In this document: in pieces, positions 7,439 to 16,779 of the stretch | How positions within the stretch are numbered: position 1 is the stretch's first letter | Layout of the letters: every line of letters begins with the position of its first letter | Origin: Bacteroidaceae bacterium | GTDB lineage: Bacteria > Bacteroidota > Bacteroidia > Bacteroidales > Bacteroidaceae | Direction of reading: 5' to 3' | DNA length: 64,000 bases | NCBI GenBank assembly: GCA_017469525.1 | Contig: JAFUGG010000013.1 | Coordinates: forward strand, 124,001 to 188,000 | The notes under the pieces: model-generated | What the model was told of the DNA's origin: nothing | Database searches by the model: none | What the model saw: only the letters and a program-made list of their open reading frames with translations | Program-made: the position numbers and the translations under genes

Positions 7439-8461
7439 ATGAAAGAAATCGATTGGAGTAACCTTTCCTTTGGTTACATGAAGACAGACTATAATGTGCG
7501 CTGTTACTATCGGGACGGTGCATGGGGTGAAATCGAGGTTTGCAGCGAGGAGACCATTCCCCTGCACATGGCGGCAACCTGCCTGCACTACGGCCAGGAG
7601 GCATTCGAGGGACTGAAGGCCTACCGCTGTCCCGACGGCAAGGTGCGTGTGTTCCGCTCCGACGAGAACGCTGCCCGCCTGCAAAGCACCTGCCGCGGCA
7701 TCCTGATGCCCGAGCTTTCCACGGAGAAATTCAACGAGATGGTGGACAAGGTGGTGCGCCTGAACGAGCGTTTCATCCCGCCCTACGAGAGCGGAGCCAC
7801 GCTCTACATCCGTCCCCTGCTGATTGGCACGAGCGCACAGGTCGGCGTCCATCCTGCCACGGAATACCTTTTCCTCATCTTCGTCACGCCCGTCGGCCCG
7901 TACTTCAAAGGCGGCTTTGCCACGAATCCCTACGTCATCATCCGCGAGTACGACCGCTCTGCTCCGCTCGGCACCGGCATCTACAAGGTGGGCGGCAACT
8001 ATGCAGCCAGCCTCCGCGCCAATAAGATGGCGCACGACCTCGGCTACAGCTGCGAGTTCTACCTCGATGCGAAGGAGAAGAAGTACATGGACGAGTGCGG
8101 TGCTGCCAACTTCTTCGGCATCAAGAACAACACGTACATCACGCCGAAGAGCACCAGCATCCTGCCCAGCATCACGAACAAGAGCCTCATGCAGCTTGCC
8201 ATGGACCTCGGTATGAAGGTGGAGCGCAGGCAGATACCCGAGGAAGAGCTTGCCACATTCGAGGAGGCAGGAGCTTGCGGAACGGCAGCCGTCATCAGTC
8301 CCATCGAGCGCATCGACGACCTTGATACCAAGCAGAGCTTCATCATCTCGAAGAACGGTGAGCCCGGTCCCATTTGCCGCAAGCTCTATGAGAAGCTTCG
8401 CGGCATCCAGTACGGCACCGAGCCCGACATTCACGGTTGGACAAGAGTTGTGATTGAATAA
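7439..8461 (+). CDS. ilvE: Branched-chain amino acid aminotransferase
   Basis: 340 residues, class IV PLP aminotransferase. LHYGQEAFEGLKAYR (about 50-64) precedes the Arg-rich substrate region. The PLP lysine is expected in GIYKVGGNYAAS (about 180-191). The cofactor phosphate loop includes DECGAANFFGIKN (about 219-231) and EEAGACGTAAVISP (about 276-289). It exchanges amino groups between glutamate and the keto acids of leucine, isoleucine and valine, in the cytosol. It is preceded by a leader with inverted 7-nt repeats. No other branched-chain pathway gene is in the window. Confidence 0.93.
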   Translation: MKEIDWSNLSFGYMKTDYNVRCYYRDGAWGEIEVCSEETIPLHMAATCLHYGQEAFEGLKAYRCPDGKVRVFRSDENAARLQSTCRGILMPELSTEKFNEMVDKVVRLNERFIPPYESGATLYIRPLLIGTSAQVGVHPATEYLFLIFVTPVGPYFKGGFATNPYVIIREYDRSAPLGTGIYKVGGNYAASLRANKMAHDLGYSCEFYLDAKEKKYMDECGAANFFGIKNNTYITPKSTSILPSITNKSLMQLAMDLGMKVERRQIPEEELATFEEAGACGTAAVISPIERIDDLDTKQSFIISKNGEPGPICRKLYEKLRGIQYGTEPDIHGWTRVVIE

Positions 8462-8495
8462 ACTTACATATTATATAATAATAAAATACCACCCG

Positions 8496-10034
8496 ATGAA
8501 ATCGAAACTCTTACTCCTACTGCTCATCCTTGTAGGAACATCTTCGAAGTGCTTCTCTGAGGATATTCAGAAAGCACTTCAAGTGCTTAACCGAGGTGTC
8601 AATGTGCGAGCTGAAGCCTCTGCCAGCAGTGCAAAGATTGCCAGCAATCCGGAATACCTCCTGGTAGTAGACGAGGATGAAGAATGGTATCATGCCTATA
8701 TCCTGATGAACGCCAATGGTGAGGAGTCAGGTGAAATCCTGCCACAGCTCGGATATGTCTCCAAGAAAGTCTGCAAGGTTCGTGAGCCGAAGGCTATTAA
8801 CAGCGCTTATATCCAAAATGCCATCAAGCATGCCAGTATAACAGCCAGTGTAAGAGAGTCTGGTAAATATAAAGGTTTATGTGCATTCTCATTCAATTCA
8901 AGCTATGCTGCCGATGACAGAGAATATCTGTTCCTTGGAATATTGTATGACAACTATGTTTGGGGCGTCAGTATAGCTTTTGTATGTGATTATGGTGAAA
9001 AGCGAATAAGGAGTTTTGGAGATGATGGTGAAAGGCTGAATGTCCCCTTTGCCCGCATTTACCCCGACAATAGTGATACATATGTCTGGAATGCTTTGAC
9101 AGATGATGAAATTAATAAAATCCTCAGTATCACTGCAGCGAATGAGTACTTATTGCCTGGCAAGGTGAGATTTTCCTTCCGCGATGGTGATGGAGAGACA
9201 GGCGACAGTTTCGTGATATATTCATCCCCCTTGCAAGAACAAAATGAGAGTACTGTAGATGAGAATTCAGAAGAGACAACAGCTGAGCCAACTCCATCGT
9301 TTGAGCATGAGAAATTCACCATAAAGCCGTTTAAGTTTGATAAGTTTATTCAGGTCACTAAGAATGGCGTGAACATACGCAAACAGCCCAACACACAGAG
9401 CCCGAGGCTCATGAAGCTGTACGACCAGACAGAGGAGTGCATGGAATGCCCGGCCGAGCATAAGTGGATGACAAGGCAGTTGAAGCCCAATGAAGGTGAG
9501 AATGCCTCTTATGAAGGCCTGGAATTGCCACTTACGGGAGAAAGCGGCGATTGGTATCAAGTATATATCGGCGATATAAGTAGTTATATGTTGGACGACT
9601 ACGGCTACATTTCCAAGCAATTCTGCAGAGTGACACACAGAGAACCTATGCAACTTCCTGTTGAAAGGATGGATGACATAAGTGGCTTTGCAATTTATAT
9701 GGTGGAATCTGGGAAATATAAAGGCTTGTGCATTTCAGTCGAAAAAGACGAGTTCTATGGTCAGACTCTTCGATTGGGCGTTTATTACGATGGCATGTGT
9801 GTCTTCCCATATAGCATTCCCTATTGGGATTCCGAGAAAATATACATAGAGAATAATAACCTCAATGTTAAGCCCGGAATGTTGAGCAAGTCCAACCTCA
9901 CCACATCTTCTGCCTTGCTCGACTACTTGGTGAGTAACCTGAGTCATATGAGTTCGGAGTTTACAACGATTTATTATGGAGATTCAGAGTCGCCAAGCTC
10001 CATCATGATGCCGACAAGCAAGATTTTCAAATAA
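8496..10034 (+). CDS. Exported protein with two SH3-like repeats, function unknown
   Basis: 512 residues from ATG 8496 (the frame opens earlier but a signal peptide begins here: MKSKLLLLLLILVGTSSKCF). The protein is an internal duplication. Copy 1 starts NRGVNVRAEASASSAK (about residue 32) and copy 2 NGVNIRKQPNTQSPRLMKL (about 290); these are bacterial SH3 (SH3b-type) signatures. Each is followed by a partner segment containing SGKYKGLC (about 128 and 405). An acidic linker (about 250-275) joins the halves. SH3b domains often bind cell-wall peptides, but no catalytic domain is visible. A hairpin terminator follows. Confidence 0.7.
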   Translation: MKSKLLLLLLILVGTSSKCFSEDIQKALQVLNRGVNVRAEASASSAKIASNPEYLLVVDEDEEWYHAYILMNANGEESGEILPQLGYVSKKVCKVREPKAINSAYIQNAIKHASITASVRESGKYKGLCAFSFNSSYAADDREYLFLGILYDNYVWGVSIAFVCDYGEKRIRSFGDDGERLNVPFARIYPDNSDTYVWNALTDDEINKILSITAANEYLLPGKVRFSFRDGDGETGDSFVIYSSPLQEQNESTVDENSEETTAEPTPSFEHEKFTIKPFKFDKFIQVTKNGVNIRKQPNTQSPRLMKLYDQTEECMECPAEHKWMTRQLKPNEGENASYEGLELPLTGESGDWYQVYIGDISSYMLDDYGYISKQFCRVTHREPMQLPVERMDDISGFAIYMVESGKYKGLCISVEKDEFYGQTLRLGVYYDGMCVFPYSIPYWDSEKIYIENNNLNVKPGMLSKSNLTTSSALLDYLVSNLSHMSSEFTTIYYGDSESPSSIMMPTSKIFK

Positions 10035-10108
10035 ATGATGTCCGCTAAAAACGGCTTACCGAACATAGAGCTGTTAATTTGCACACTGATATTCAGGTGG
10101 TAAGAAAA

Positions 10109-10148
10109 GCGGCAGTCACTCGTGTTTGAGTGGCTGCCGCCTTATCTT
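10109..10148. terminator. Bidirectional hairpin terminator
   Basis: GCGGCAGTCACTC (10109-10121) pairs with GAGTGGCTGCCGC (10128-10140), one mismatch, 6-nt loop. It lies between convergent genes. A T-run suited to the minus-strand ribH transcript lies at its left edge (AAAA on plus). Confidence 0.85.
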
Positions 10149-10180
10149 ATTTCCTTCTTATTCTCTTATCTTTCAGCTCC

Positions 10181-10663
10181 CTATTCCCAGCCCTTTGCCA
10201 TCTTGATGGCTGTGACGGCACATTCGTCGCCTTTGTTGCCAAGCATACCGCCGCTGCGTTGCTCGGCCTGCTCGAGGGTGTTGCAGGTAAGCAAGCCGTA
10301 GATGACGGGAATCTTTCCTTCGCGATTCAAGTCGGCAAGACCTTGCGTGACACCTTGGCAGATGTAGTCGAAGTGAGGTGTGTCGCCACGAATGACGCAT
10401 CCGATGGCTATGACGACATCAACGAGGCCTGAGCTGACGAAGCGTGCGGCGCCATAAATCAGCTCGAAGCTTCCGGGGACGGGTTTGACGATGATACTTT
10501 CCTCGCGGACACCATGCTTCATGAGCGTCTGGCAGGCACCCTCGAGCAAAGCCCCTGTGATTTTTTCGTTCCATTCACTGACTACGATACCCACGCGCAA
10601 GCCCGTTGCATCGGGAACGGAGTGGATGTCATAGTCGGAAAGGTTGTGGAGAGCTGAAGCCAT
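10181..10663 (-). CDS. ribH: 6,7-dimethyl-8-ribityllumazine synthase
   Basis: 160 residues. The family motifs are in order: [19 protein letters not shown] (about 25-43), [15 protein letters not shown] (about 62-76), [17 protein letters not shown] (about 86-102, with the catalytic His) and [20 protein letters not shown] (about 118-137). It condenses the ribityl pyrimidine with dihydroxybutanone phosphate in riboflavin synthesis. Its start overlaps the stop of the upstream TPR gene (TAATG), so the two are translationally coupled; that pairing is common in this order, with no known functional link. Confidence 0.95.
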   Translation of the reverse strand: MASALHNLSDYDIHSVPDATGLRVGIVVSEWNEKITGALLEGACQTLMKHGVREESIIVKPVPGSFELIYGAARFVSSGLVDVVIAIGCVIRGDTPHFDYICQGVTQGLADLNREGKIPVIYGLLTCNTLEQAEQRSGGMLGNKGDECAVTAIKMAKGWE

Positions 10664-11334
10664 TACTGTGCAGCTTCGATGTATTTGTCGATGTCGTAAT
10701 AGACGCTGCTCTGCTGATACTTGCTTTTAATCTGCTTGTAGCAATCGAGAGCCTTGTCGTTCTGACCGAGGGCAGCATAGATCTGACCTGCTTGCAGGAG
10801 GCAAGTGGGGCTGATGGTGTTGTTGTCAGCTTCGCTGGCAGCCTTGATGAGCAGTTCGGCAGCCTTCTCGTTTTCGCCGAGTTCTGCATAGCAGTTGCCT
10901 TTGAGAGCGATGGCAGCGGGGCTAATCATGGCGTCGCCGCAGCCGTCGAACTTGTTCAGCATATCGATGGCTTCCTGATACTTCTCGGTTGCTGCATAGC
11001 ACTTGGCAGCATAGAGGCATGCGATGTTGCCGGCTTTGGTGTTTCCGTATTCGTCGATGACTGCCAGGAAGCCCATGTTCTCGCCGTCGCCGTTGAGTGC
11101 TTTCTCGTAGTTGCCGTCCATGAAGGCTTGCTCTGCATGGAAGATGCTCTCGTTGGCGCTGTTGTTACGCGGAGTGATGTAGAACTGGTGTACGAGCAAG
11201 GCGATGATGATGATGGCCAGCAGGCCGCCACCTCCCCAGAGGATTGCTTTCTTGTTTTTCTCGTAGAATGAAATAGAGGTAGAGAGTGTCTGGTCGAACT
11301 CGTTTACCTGTTGTTTTGCGTGTTTCTTTGACAT
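10663..11334 (-). CDS. TPR protein with N-terminal membrane anchor
   Basis: 223 residues. One membrane helix lies near the N-terminus (about 32-52, [19 protein letters not shown]) after a charged cytosolic head. The rest is periplasmic and built of tetratricopeptide-like helices: [75 protein letters not shown]. The layout resembles YfgM-type proteins, which assist protein folding or secretion, but direct evidence here is only the architecture. It is the first gene of a two-gene unit with ribH. A TATCTTTG element on the minus strand (11367-11374) is the likely promoter. Confidence 0.8.
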   Translation of the reverse strand: MSKKHAKQQVNEFDQTLSTSISFYEKNKKAILWGGGGLLAIIIIALLVHQFYITPRNNSANESIFHAEQAFMDGNYEKALNGDGENMGFLAVIDEYGNTKAGNIACLYAAKCYAATEKYQEAIDMLNKFDGCGDAMISPAAIALKGNCYAELGENEKAAELLIKAASEADNNTISPTCLLQAGQIYAALGQNDKALDCYKQIKSKYQQSSVYYDIDKYIEAAQ

Positions 11335-11366
11335 TTTATTTTTTGATTTTGTTTAAATTTTGCATG

Positions 11367-11374
11367 CAAAGATA
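11367..11374 (-). promoter_or_regulatory. -7 element for the TPR-ribH unit
   Basis: TATCTTTG on the minus strand, 33 nt before the start codon. A block of 7-nt repeats (AAAGCGT, AAAGTGG, AAAGTGA, AATGAGG; 11381-11408) occupies the position just upstream. Confidence 0.55.
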
Positions 11375-11479
11375 CAAATAAAAGCGTAAAGTGGAAAGTG
11401 AAATGAGGAAAATTATTCGTTTGAGTGCGTTTTTTGCATTTTTCTCTATTCATTAATCTTTAATATCTAATCTTTTCTG

Positions 11480-11487
11480 TACCTTTG
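11480..11487 (+). promoter_or_regulatory. -7 element for recF
   Basis: TACCTTTG ends 9 nt before the recF ATG at 11497. A TTG codon inside it (11485) is therefore not the start, and the transcript should have a very short leader or none. Confidence 0.65.
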
Positions 11488-11496
11488 CACGAAGAA

Positions 11497-12600
11497 ATGC
11501 GACTCGATAAGCTTACCATATTTAATTATAAGAACATCAGCGAGGCTGAGCTTCACTTCTCGCCAAAGCTGAATTGTTTCATCGGCAACAATGGCGAGGG
11601 GAAGACGAATGTGCTCGATGCCATCCATTTCCTCAGCTTTTGCCGTAGCTACAGCAGCAGCATCGATGCTCTTTGCGTTCGCCACGGGGAAGAGTTCATG
11701 TCGTTGCAGGGACTCTACGAACACGAGGACGGCACAGAGGAGGACATCCACATCGGGCTGAAGGTGGGGCAGAAGAAGGTGGTGCGCCGCGGTAAGAAGG
11801 CGTATCGTCGCATAGCGGAGCACATTGGGCTGATACCGCTTGTAATGGTCTCGCCAGCCGACCAGGTGCTTGTCTCGGGCGGAAGCGAAGAGCGGCGACG
11901 CTTCATGGATATGGTCATCTGCCAGTACGATCCGGCCTACACGGAGTCGCTTCTGCGGTATAACAAGGCTTTGCAGCACCGGAACGTCCTGCTGAAGCAA
12001 GACGAGGAGACTCCTATCGACCCTGAGATTTTCCTTATTTTCGAGGAACAGATGGCCCACGAAGGCGAGTACATCTATCGAAAGCGCAGCGAGTTTATTT
12101 CAGAACTCATCCCCGTCTTTCAGCAGTTTTTCGACGAAATCTCCGACGGACACGAACAGGTTGAACTTCGCTATGTGTCTCACTGCCAGCGCGGTCCGTT
12201 GCTCGAACAGCTTACGAGCCAACGCTTCAAGGACAAGGCCGTGGGCTATTCGCTTCATGGTACGCACAAGGACGACCTCGAGATGCTGCAGGGCGGCTAT
12301 CTCGTCCGCAGGGAAGGCTCGCAGGGACAGAGCAAGACGTTCCTCGTCGCTCTGAAGCTGGCGCAGTTCGACTTCCTCAGCCGCACGGGTTCCAACACCA
12401 CGCCGCTGCTTCTTCTTGATGACATCTTCGACAAGCTCGACGCCAATCGGGTGGAACGAATCGTGAAACTGGTTGGAGGAGGACGTTTCGGACAGATCTT
12501 CATCACTGACACCAACCGCGAACACCTTGATGCCATACTCGCCTCGATGGACGGCGACAACCGGATGTTCTATGTGGAGAGAGGGGAGATAAGGGCATGA
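11497..12600 (+). CDS. recF: DNA replication and repair protein RecF
   Basis: 367 residues from ATG 11497 (MRLDKLTIFNYKN); an upstream TTG falls inside the promoter. The Walker A is FIGNNGEGKTNVLDAIHFLS (about 28-47), the SMC-like signature is REGSQGQSKTFLVALKLAQF (about 269-288), and Walker B is LLLLDDIFDKLDANR (about 303-317). RecF loads RecA at single-strand gaps together with RecO and RecR; recR is about 5 kb away in this window. The last codons overlap the start of the DUF721 gene by 4 nt. Confidence 0.95.
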   Translation: MRLDKLTIFNYKNISEAELHFSPKLNCFIGNNGEGKTNVLDAIHFLSFCRSYSSSIDALCVRHGEEFMSLQGLYEHEDGTEEDIHIGLKVGQKKVVRRGKKAYRRIAEHIGLIPLVMVSPADQVLVSGGSEERRRFMDMVICQYDPAYTESLLRYNKALQHRNVLLKQDEETPIDPEIFLIFEEQMAHEGEYIYRKRSEFISELIPVFQQFFDEISDGHEQVELRYVSHCQRGPLLEQLTSQRFKDKAVGYSLHGTHKDDLEMLQGGYLVRREGSQGQSKTFLVALKLAQFDFLSRTGSNTTPLLLLDDIFDKLDANRVERIVKLVGGGRFGQIFITDTNREHLDAILASMDGDNRMFYVERGEIRA

Positions 12601-12887
12601 TACACAGCAAGTCACAACCTTTTCAGGATGTTCTGCTGGCTTTCCTGCGTCAGGAAGGCTTGGAGACGCCCTTGCTCGAGTTTCGTGTCACGCAAGCTTG
12701 GCCCGAGGTGATGGGCGACGTCATCAGCCGCTACACCCGTCAGGTCTTTGTGCGCGACGGCAAGCTGCATGTCCAAATCACGAGCGCCCCGCTTCGGCAG
12801 AACCTACTGATGGAGCACAAACGTCTTGCACAAAAGCTCAACGAACACGTCGGCTCGTATGTCATCAGCGACGTTTGTTTCTTCTGA
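12597..12887 (+). CDS. DUF721 family protein
   Basis: 96 residues. The pattern WPEVMGDVISRYTRQVFVRD followed by GKLHVQITSAPLRQNLLMEH is that of DUF721 (DciA-like) proteins, often found beside recF or dnaA and, in the long DciA form, involved in loading replicative helicase. This is the short form, without the extra N-terminal domain. Its ATG overlaps the recF stop (ATGA), so translation is coupled. Confidence 0.85.
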   Translation: MIHSKSQPFQDVLLAFLRQEGLETPLLEFRVTQAWPEVMGDVISRYTRQVFVRDGKLHVQITSAPLRQNLLMEHKRLAQKLNEHVGSYVISDVCFF

Positions 12888-13160
12888 AGAGCAACCTTCC
12901 CGCTTTGACAATTTGCTACTGAAACGCCCTTTTTCCTTACATCCTGATTTCTTCAAACATGTTTTCCTGCTCGTCTGAAACATGTCCCCGTACCCCCACA
13001 CATGTTTTCTTAAATTTTCTAATTTCTCACAAATTGTTGATAATGAAGAGGATATATTTAGACTTAATTCTTTCAAAATATAAAATCTGTTGTTTTGACT
13101 AATAAAAGCGACAAAAAGGAAAGGGAGTTTTGTATTGTAAACCGTATCGAACAATAGAAC

Positions 13161-13238
13161 TTCACAGGTGAAAATGCCCGAATCGACGTGTGAAGTTGGC
13201 AAACTTCTCGTGAGAACTTTATAAAATCGACGTGTCGA
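13161..13238. repeat. 22-nt-pitch palindrome array C (4 units)
   Basis: Units with 5-nt arms and 2-nt centres: TTCAC-AG-GTGAA (13161-13172), TCGAC-GT-GTGAA (13183-13194), TTCTC-GT-GAGAA (13205-13216), TCGAC-GT-GTCGA (13227-13238). The centres are exactly 22 nt apart. Arms are mixed from a small set of half-sites. The array lies in the 628-nt gene-free stretch 12888-13515, which otherwise holds only A/T-rich DNA and the hisG promoter. The half-sites are those of array D, read from the other strand. Confidence 0.9.
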
Positions 13239-13438
13239 GTCGGGAAATTTTGCATTTCAAATCGAAATTTACGCTATTTCGTCTCAGTTTTGTTTTCAAA
13301 ACTATTTGACAAAATGAAAGTAAAATGTAAAATAGTCAGACACGGTGCTTTTTTTACATTATTCAGTCCAATCTTTTGGTCGACAACGTCGAAACTGCTT
13401 ACGCTCGACAAAGCAAAAGAAAAAACCTGGCATTTTCT

Positions 13439-13469
13439 TTTGTTTTATGCTCGCTTATTCGTACCTTTG
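13439..13469 (+). promoter_or_regulatory. Promoter of the his operon
   Basis: TTTG at 13439-13442, 19 nt, then TACCTTTG at 13462-13469; hisG starts 46 nt further at 13516. I see no histidine-rich leader peptide, so control by attenuation of the enterobacterial type is not indicated. Confidence 0.75.
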
Positions 13470-13515
13470 CAGCGCGAAATATTGAATGGTAAATCATTAA
13501 ATGTTAAAAGACATA

Positions 13516-14367
13516 ATGTTAAGGATAGCAGTACAATCAAAAGGACGTCTCTTCGAGGACACAATGGCGTTGCTTGCCGAGGCAGGTATCAAGGTGAGCA
13601 GCAGCAAAAGAACATTGCTCGTGCAAAGCAGTAATTTCCCCATCGAGGTGCTTTATCTGCGCGACGACGACATTCCGCAGAGCGTGGCAAGCGGTGTGGC
13701 TGACCTCGGCATCGTTGGTCTGAACGAATACGAAGAAAGGGCTGAGGATGCACAGGTTGTGCGCCCGCTGGGATTCTCGAAGTGTCGTCTCTCCCTGGCT
13801 GTGCCTAAGGGATGCGGCTACGACGGATTGAAGTGGTTCGAAGGAAAGAAGATAGCAACCAGCTACCCTAATATCCTGCGCCGTTTTATGCAGGAAAATC
13901 ACATCGCTGCAGACATCCATGTCATAACCGGCAGCGTAGAAATCAGCCCGGGCATCGGCCTCGCGGACGCCATCTTCGACATCGTCAGCAGCGGCTCCAC
14001 GTTGGTAAGCAATAACCTTGTTGAGGTGGAAACCGTCATGAAGAGTGAGGCCATCCTTATTGCCAACAAAGAACTTGACAACGAAAAACGCTCTGTGCTC
14101 GACGAGTTGCTGTTCCGCATTGAGGCCGTCAAAGCAGCTGAAGACAAGAAATACGTCTTGATGAACGTTCCCACAGAACGTCTGAAGGACATCGTCGCCG
14201 TGCTGCCGGGCGTGAAGAGCCCCACAGTCATGCCTCTCGCAACAGATGGCTGGAGCTGCGTCCACACGGTCATCGAGGAAAAACGTTTCTGGGAAATCAT
14301 CCGCGAACTGAAGCAACTGGGCGCAGAAGGCATTCTCGTTGTGCCCATTGAGAAGATGATTCCGTAA
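13516..14367 (+). CDS. hisG: ATP phosphoribosyltransferase (long form)
   Basis: 283 residues from ATG 13516 (MLRIAVQSKGRLFEDTMALL), the start that matches the family; an in-frame ATG at 13501 adds five residues. It catalyses the first step of histidine synthesis, joining ATP and PRPP. The catalytic half includes DDDIPQSVASGVADLGIVG (about 53-71) and the PRPP loop region ISPGIGLADAIFDIVSSGS (about 144-162). The C-terminal ~75 residues form the regulatory domain of the long form (PGVKSPTVMPLATDGWSCVH near 233), which mediates feedback by histidine. First gene of the his cluster. Confidence 0.95.
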   Translation: MLRIAVQSKGRLFEDTMALLAEAGIKVSSSKRTLLVQSSNFPIEVLYLRDDDIPQSVASGVADLGIVGLNEYEERAEDAQVVRPLGFSKCRLSLAVPKGCGYDGLKWFEGKKIATSYPNILRRFMQENHIAADIHVITGSVEISPGIGLADAIFDIVSSGSTLVSNNLVEVETVMKSEAILIANKELDNEKRSVLDELLFRIEAVKAAEDKKYVLMNVPTERLKDIVAVLPGVKSPTVMPLATDGWSCVHTVIEEKRFWEIIRELKQLGAEGILVVPIEKMIP

Positions 14368-14400
14368 AGCCCCCCTCTGTCTCCCCCTTTGGGGGGGAGA
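14368..14400. repeat. CTCCC/GGGGGAG inverted repeat between hisG and hisD
   Basis: CCCCCCTCTGTCTCCCCCTT is followed by TGGGGGGGAG. The gap of 51 nt between hisG and hisD consists almost wholly of this G/C-rich element, related to the one inserted in xseA. Confidence 0.55.
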
Positions 14401-14418
14401 ATAACGTTGAATAAAACA

Positions 14419-15699
14419 ATGAAGATATATCAATATCCATCCCAAGAGGAACTCTCCGAGCTGCTGCGTCGGCCGGTTCGCGATGCGTCGGAACTCGGTG
14501 CCACCGTTGCGTCTGTCCTTCAGGACGTTAAGCAAAAAGGCGATGCAGCGGTACGTGACTACGAGGAGAAGTTCGACCATGTTCGCCTCTCGGAACTCGC
14601 CGTTTCGGAAGACGAGATGCGTGCCGCCGAGGCACTTGTCAGTGATGAACTCAAGCAGGCCATCAAGGTGGCACATCAGAACATACATCGTTTCCACGAA
14701 GCACAAAGGTTTGAAGGAGAGCACATCCAGGTGACGAACGGCGTGGAGTGCTGGCAGAAATCCGTTGCCGTCGAGCGTGTCGGGCTCTATATTCCTGGCG
14801 GAACGGCTCCTTTGTTCAGCACCGTTCTCATGCTCGCCACGCCAGCCAAGATTGCAGGATGCAAGGAAATCGTCCTCTGCACTCCGCCCGCGAGGGACGG
14901 AAGCGTTAATCCAGCCATCCTCGTTGCTGCCAGGACGGCAGGCGTCAACCGTATCTATAAGATAGGCGGCGTGCAGGCTATCGGTGCAATGGCTTACGGA
15001 ACGGAGAGCGTCCCCAAGGTCTATAAGATATTCGGCCCGGGAAATCAGTTCGTGATGTGTGCCAAGCAACAGGTCAGCCTGCATGACGTGGCCATCGACA
15101 TGCCGGCAGGTCCGAGCGAAGTGGAGGTTCTTGCCGATGAGACGAGCAATGTCAGCTTCGTGGCAGCCGACCTTCTCAGCCAGGCAGAACACGGCCCGGA
15201 CAGTCAAGTGCTGCTTGTCTGCAAGAGCATCGACACGGCTCAGAAGGTGGAGGAAGAAGTTAAACTACAACTTTCAAAGCTCCCCAGGAAGGACATTGCT
15301 GCTCAAGCACTTGAACACAGCAAGGCGATTGTGGTTCGCGACGAAAATGAGATGATGGACATCACCAATCGTTATGCGCCCGAGCACCTCATCATCGAGA
15401 CCTCCAACTACATGGAACTCGCTGAGAAAGTCGTGAATGCCGGCAGCGTTTTCCTCGGTCCTCTGACCCCCGAAAGCGCAGGCGACTACGCCAGCGGCAC
15501 GAACCATACGCTCCCCACCAACGGCTATGCAGTCGCCTACAGCGGCGTCAACCTCGACAGCTTCTGCCGGAAAGTGACCTTCCAGCACATTCAGCCAGAA
15601 GGCATCAAGAGCATCGGTCGCGCCGTCGAACTGATGGCCGAGGCCGAAGGGCTTGATGCTCACAAGAATGCAATGACCTTGAGAATGAAAAGCCTATGA
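14419..15699 (+). CDS. hisD: Histidinol dehydrogenase
   Basis: 426 residues from ATG 14419; an upstream TTG falls in the G/C-rich intergenic repeat. Family motifs: [20 protein letters not shown] (about 118-137), [17 protein letters not shown] (about 204-220), [15 protein letters not shown] (about 228-242) and the zinc and base residues in [16 protein letters not shown] (about 253-268). It oxidises L-histidinol to L-histidine in two NAD-dependent steps. Its stop overlaps the hisC start (ATGA). Confidence 0.95.
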   Translation: MKIYQYPSQEELSELLRRPVRDASELGATVASVLQDVKQKGDAAVRDYEEKFDHVRLSELAVSEDEMRAAEALVSDELKQAIKVAHQNIHRFHEAQRFEGEHIQVTNGVECWQKSVAVERVGLYIPGGTAPLFSTVLMLATPAKIAGCKEIVLCTPPARDGSVNPAILVAARTAGVNRIYKIGGVQAIGAMAYGTESVPKVYKIFGPGNQFVMCAKQQVSLHDVAIDMPAGPSEVEVLADETSNVSFVAADLLSQAEHGPDSQVLLVCKSIDTAQKVEEEVKLQLSKLPRKDIAAQALEHSKAIVVRDENEMMDITNRYAPEHLIIETSNYMELAEKVVNAGSVFLGPLTPESAGDYASGTNHTLPTNGYAVAYSGVNLDSFCRKVTFQHIQPEGIKSIGRAVELMAEAEGLDAHKNAMTLRMKSL

Positions 15700-16733
15700 A
15701 GAACTTGGAATCCTTAGTGCGTCCCAACATCTGGGCACTCGAACCTTACAGCTGCGCTCGCGACGAGTTCAAAGGCATGGAGGCACATGTCTTTCTCGAT
15801 GCCAACGAGAATCCCTACAACGATCCCATCAATCGTTATCCCGACCCCCTGCAGGAAAAGCTCAAGGCTCGCCTTGCTCCGCTCAAGGGAGTACGCGCCT
15901 CGCAGATATTTCTGGGCAATGGAAGCGACGAAGCCATCGACCTTGTCTATCGCATCTTCTGTGTTCCGGAAGAGGACAACGTTGTTGCCATCGCCCCGAC
16001 CTACGGCATGTATAAGGTCTGCTCCGACATCAACGACGTGGAATACCGAAGTGTCGCACTCTCAGAAGATTGGCAGCTCAACGCTAAAGCCTTGCTCGCA
16101 GCAACCGACGCGCACACTAAAGTCATCTGGATATGCTCGCCGAACAATCCGTCGGGCAACGATTTCCCACGCGAGACGATACACGAAGTGCTCACAAACT
16201 TCGAGGGAATCGTGGTGATTGACGAAGCCTATTCCGACTTCTCGACACAGATTCCGTTCCGCAGCTTGCTGGATAATTACCCGAATCTCATCGTCCTGAA
16301 CACGTTCAGCAAGGCTTGGGCGTCGGCAGCAATACGCCTCGGCATGGCTTTCGCAAGTGAGGAAATCATCGCCCTCTTCAATAAAGTGAAGTACCCATAC
16401 AATGTAAACCTGCTGACACAAGAGAAGGCGCTGGCCTTGATAAACGACTTCGCAGCCATCGACGGCTGGCAGGCACAAATACGTCGCGAGCGTGAACACG
16501 TCCTGCCTGCTTTGGCAGAGCTACCTATCGTGCTGAAAGTCTTCCCGACAGACGCAAACTTTGTGCTCGTCAAAGTAACGGAAGCCGACCGCATCTACCG
16601 CTATCTCGTTGAGCAAGGCATTGTCGTACGCAACCGCAATCGTGTCCAGCTTTGCGAGAACTGCCTTCGCATCACCATCGGAACAAGGCAGGAAAACAAC
16701 GAACTGCTCGGGGCGTTGCGCTTCTTCAAGTAA
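15696..16733 (+). CDS. hisC: Histidinol-phosphate aminotransferase
   Basis: 345 residues, class I/II PLP aminotransferase. Seen: [20 protein letters not shown] (about 31-50), [19 protein letters not shown] (about 71-89), [14 protein letters not shown] (about 149-162), [11 protein letters not shown] (about 177-187) and the PLP lysine in [20 protein letters not shown] (about 203-222). It makes histidinol phosphate from imidazole-acetol phosphate and glutamate. The start overlaps the hisD stop by 4 nt. Confidence 0.95.
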   Translation: MKNLESLVRPNIWALEPYSCARDEFKGMEAHVFLDANENPYNDPINRYPDPLQEKLKARLAPLKGVRASQIFLGNGSDEAIDLVYRIFCVPEEDNVVAIAPTYGMYKVCSDINDVEYRSVALSEDWQLNAKALLAATDAHTKVIWICSPNNPSGNDFPRETIHEVLTNFEGIVVIDEAYSDFSTQIPFRSLLDNYPNLIVLNTFSKAWASAAIRLGMAFASEEIIALFNKVKYPYNVNLLTQEKALALINDFAAIDGWQAQIRREREHVLPALAELPIVLKVFPTDANFVLVKVTEADRIYRYLVEQGIVVRNRNRVQLCENCLRITIGTRQENNELLGALRFFK

Positions 16734-16779
16734 AGACTCCCTAACCTCCTTAAGGGGGAATAATTGATTAAAAAGTGAA

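Noticed and set aside
13161-13238. Plasmid-type iterons or a replication origin
   Set aside because: The 22-nt spacing recalls iterons, but no rep gene is present, the words differ between loci, and nine such sites in 64 kb do not fit one origin.
13290-13634. Frame ahead of hisG
   Set aside because: It runs across the his promoter into hisG in another frame; composition is that of A/T-rich non-coding DNA.
13537-15207. Long minus-strand frame opposite hisG-hisD
   Set aside because: It follows the codon pattern of the plus-strand his genes, spans a gene boundary and has no recognisable domain. The same applies to the long antisense frames opposite dnaN and its neighbour, tex, the SLC13 gene and the surface protein.
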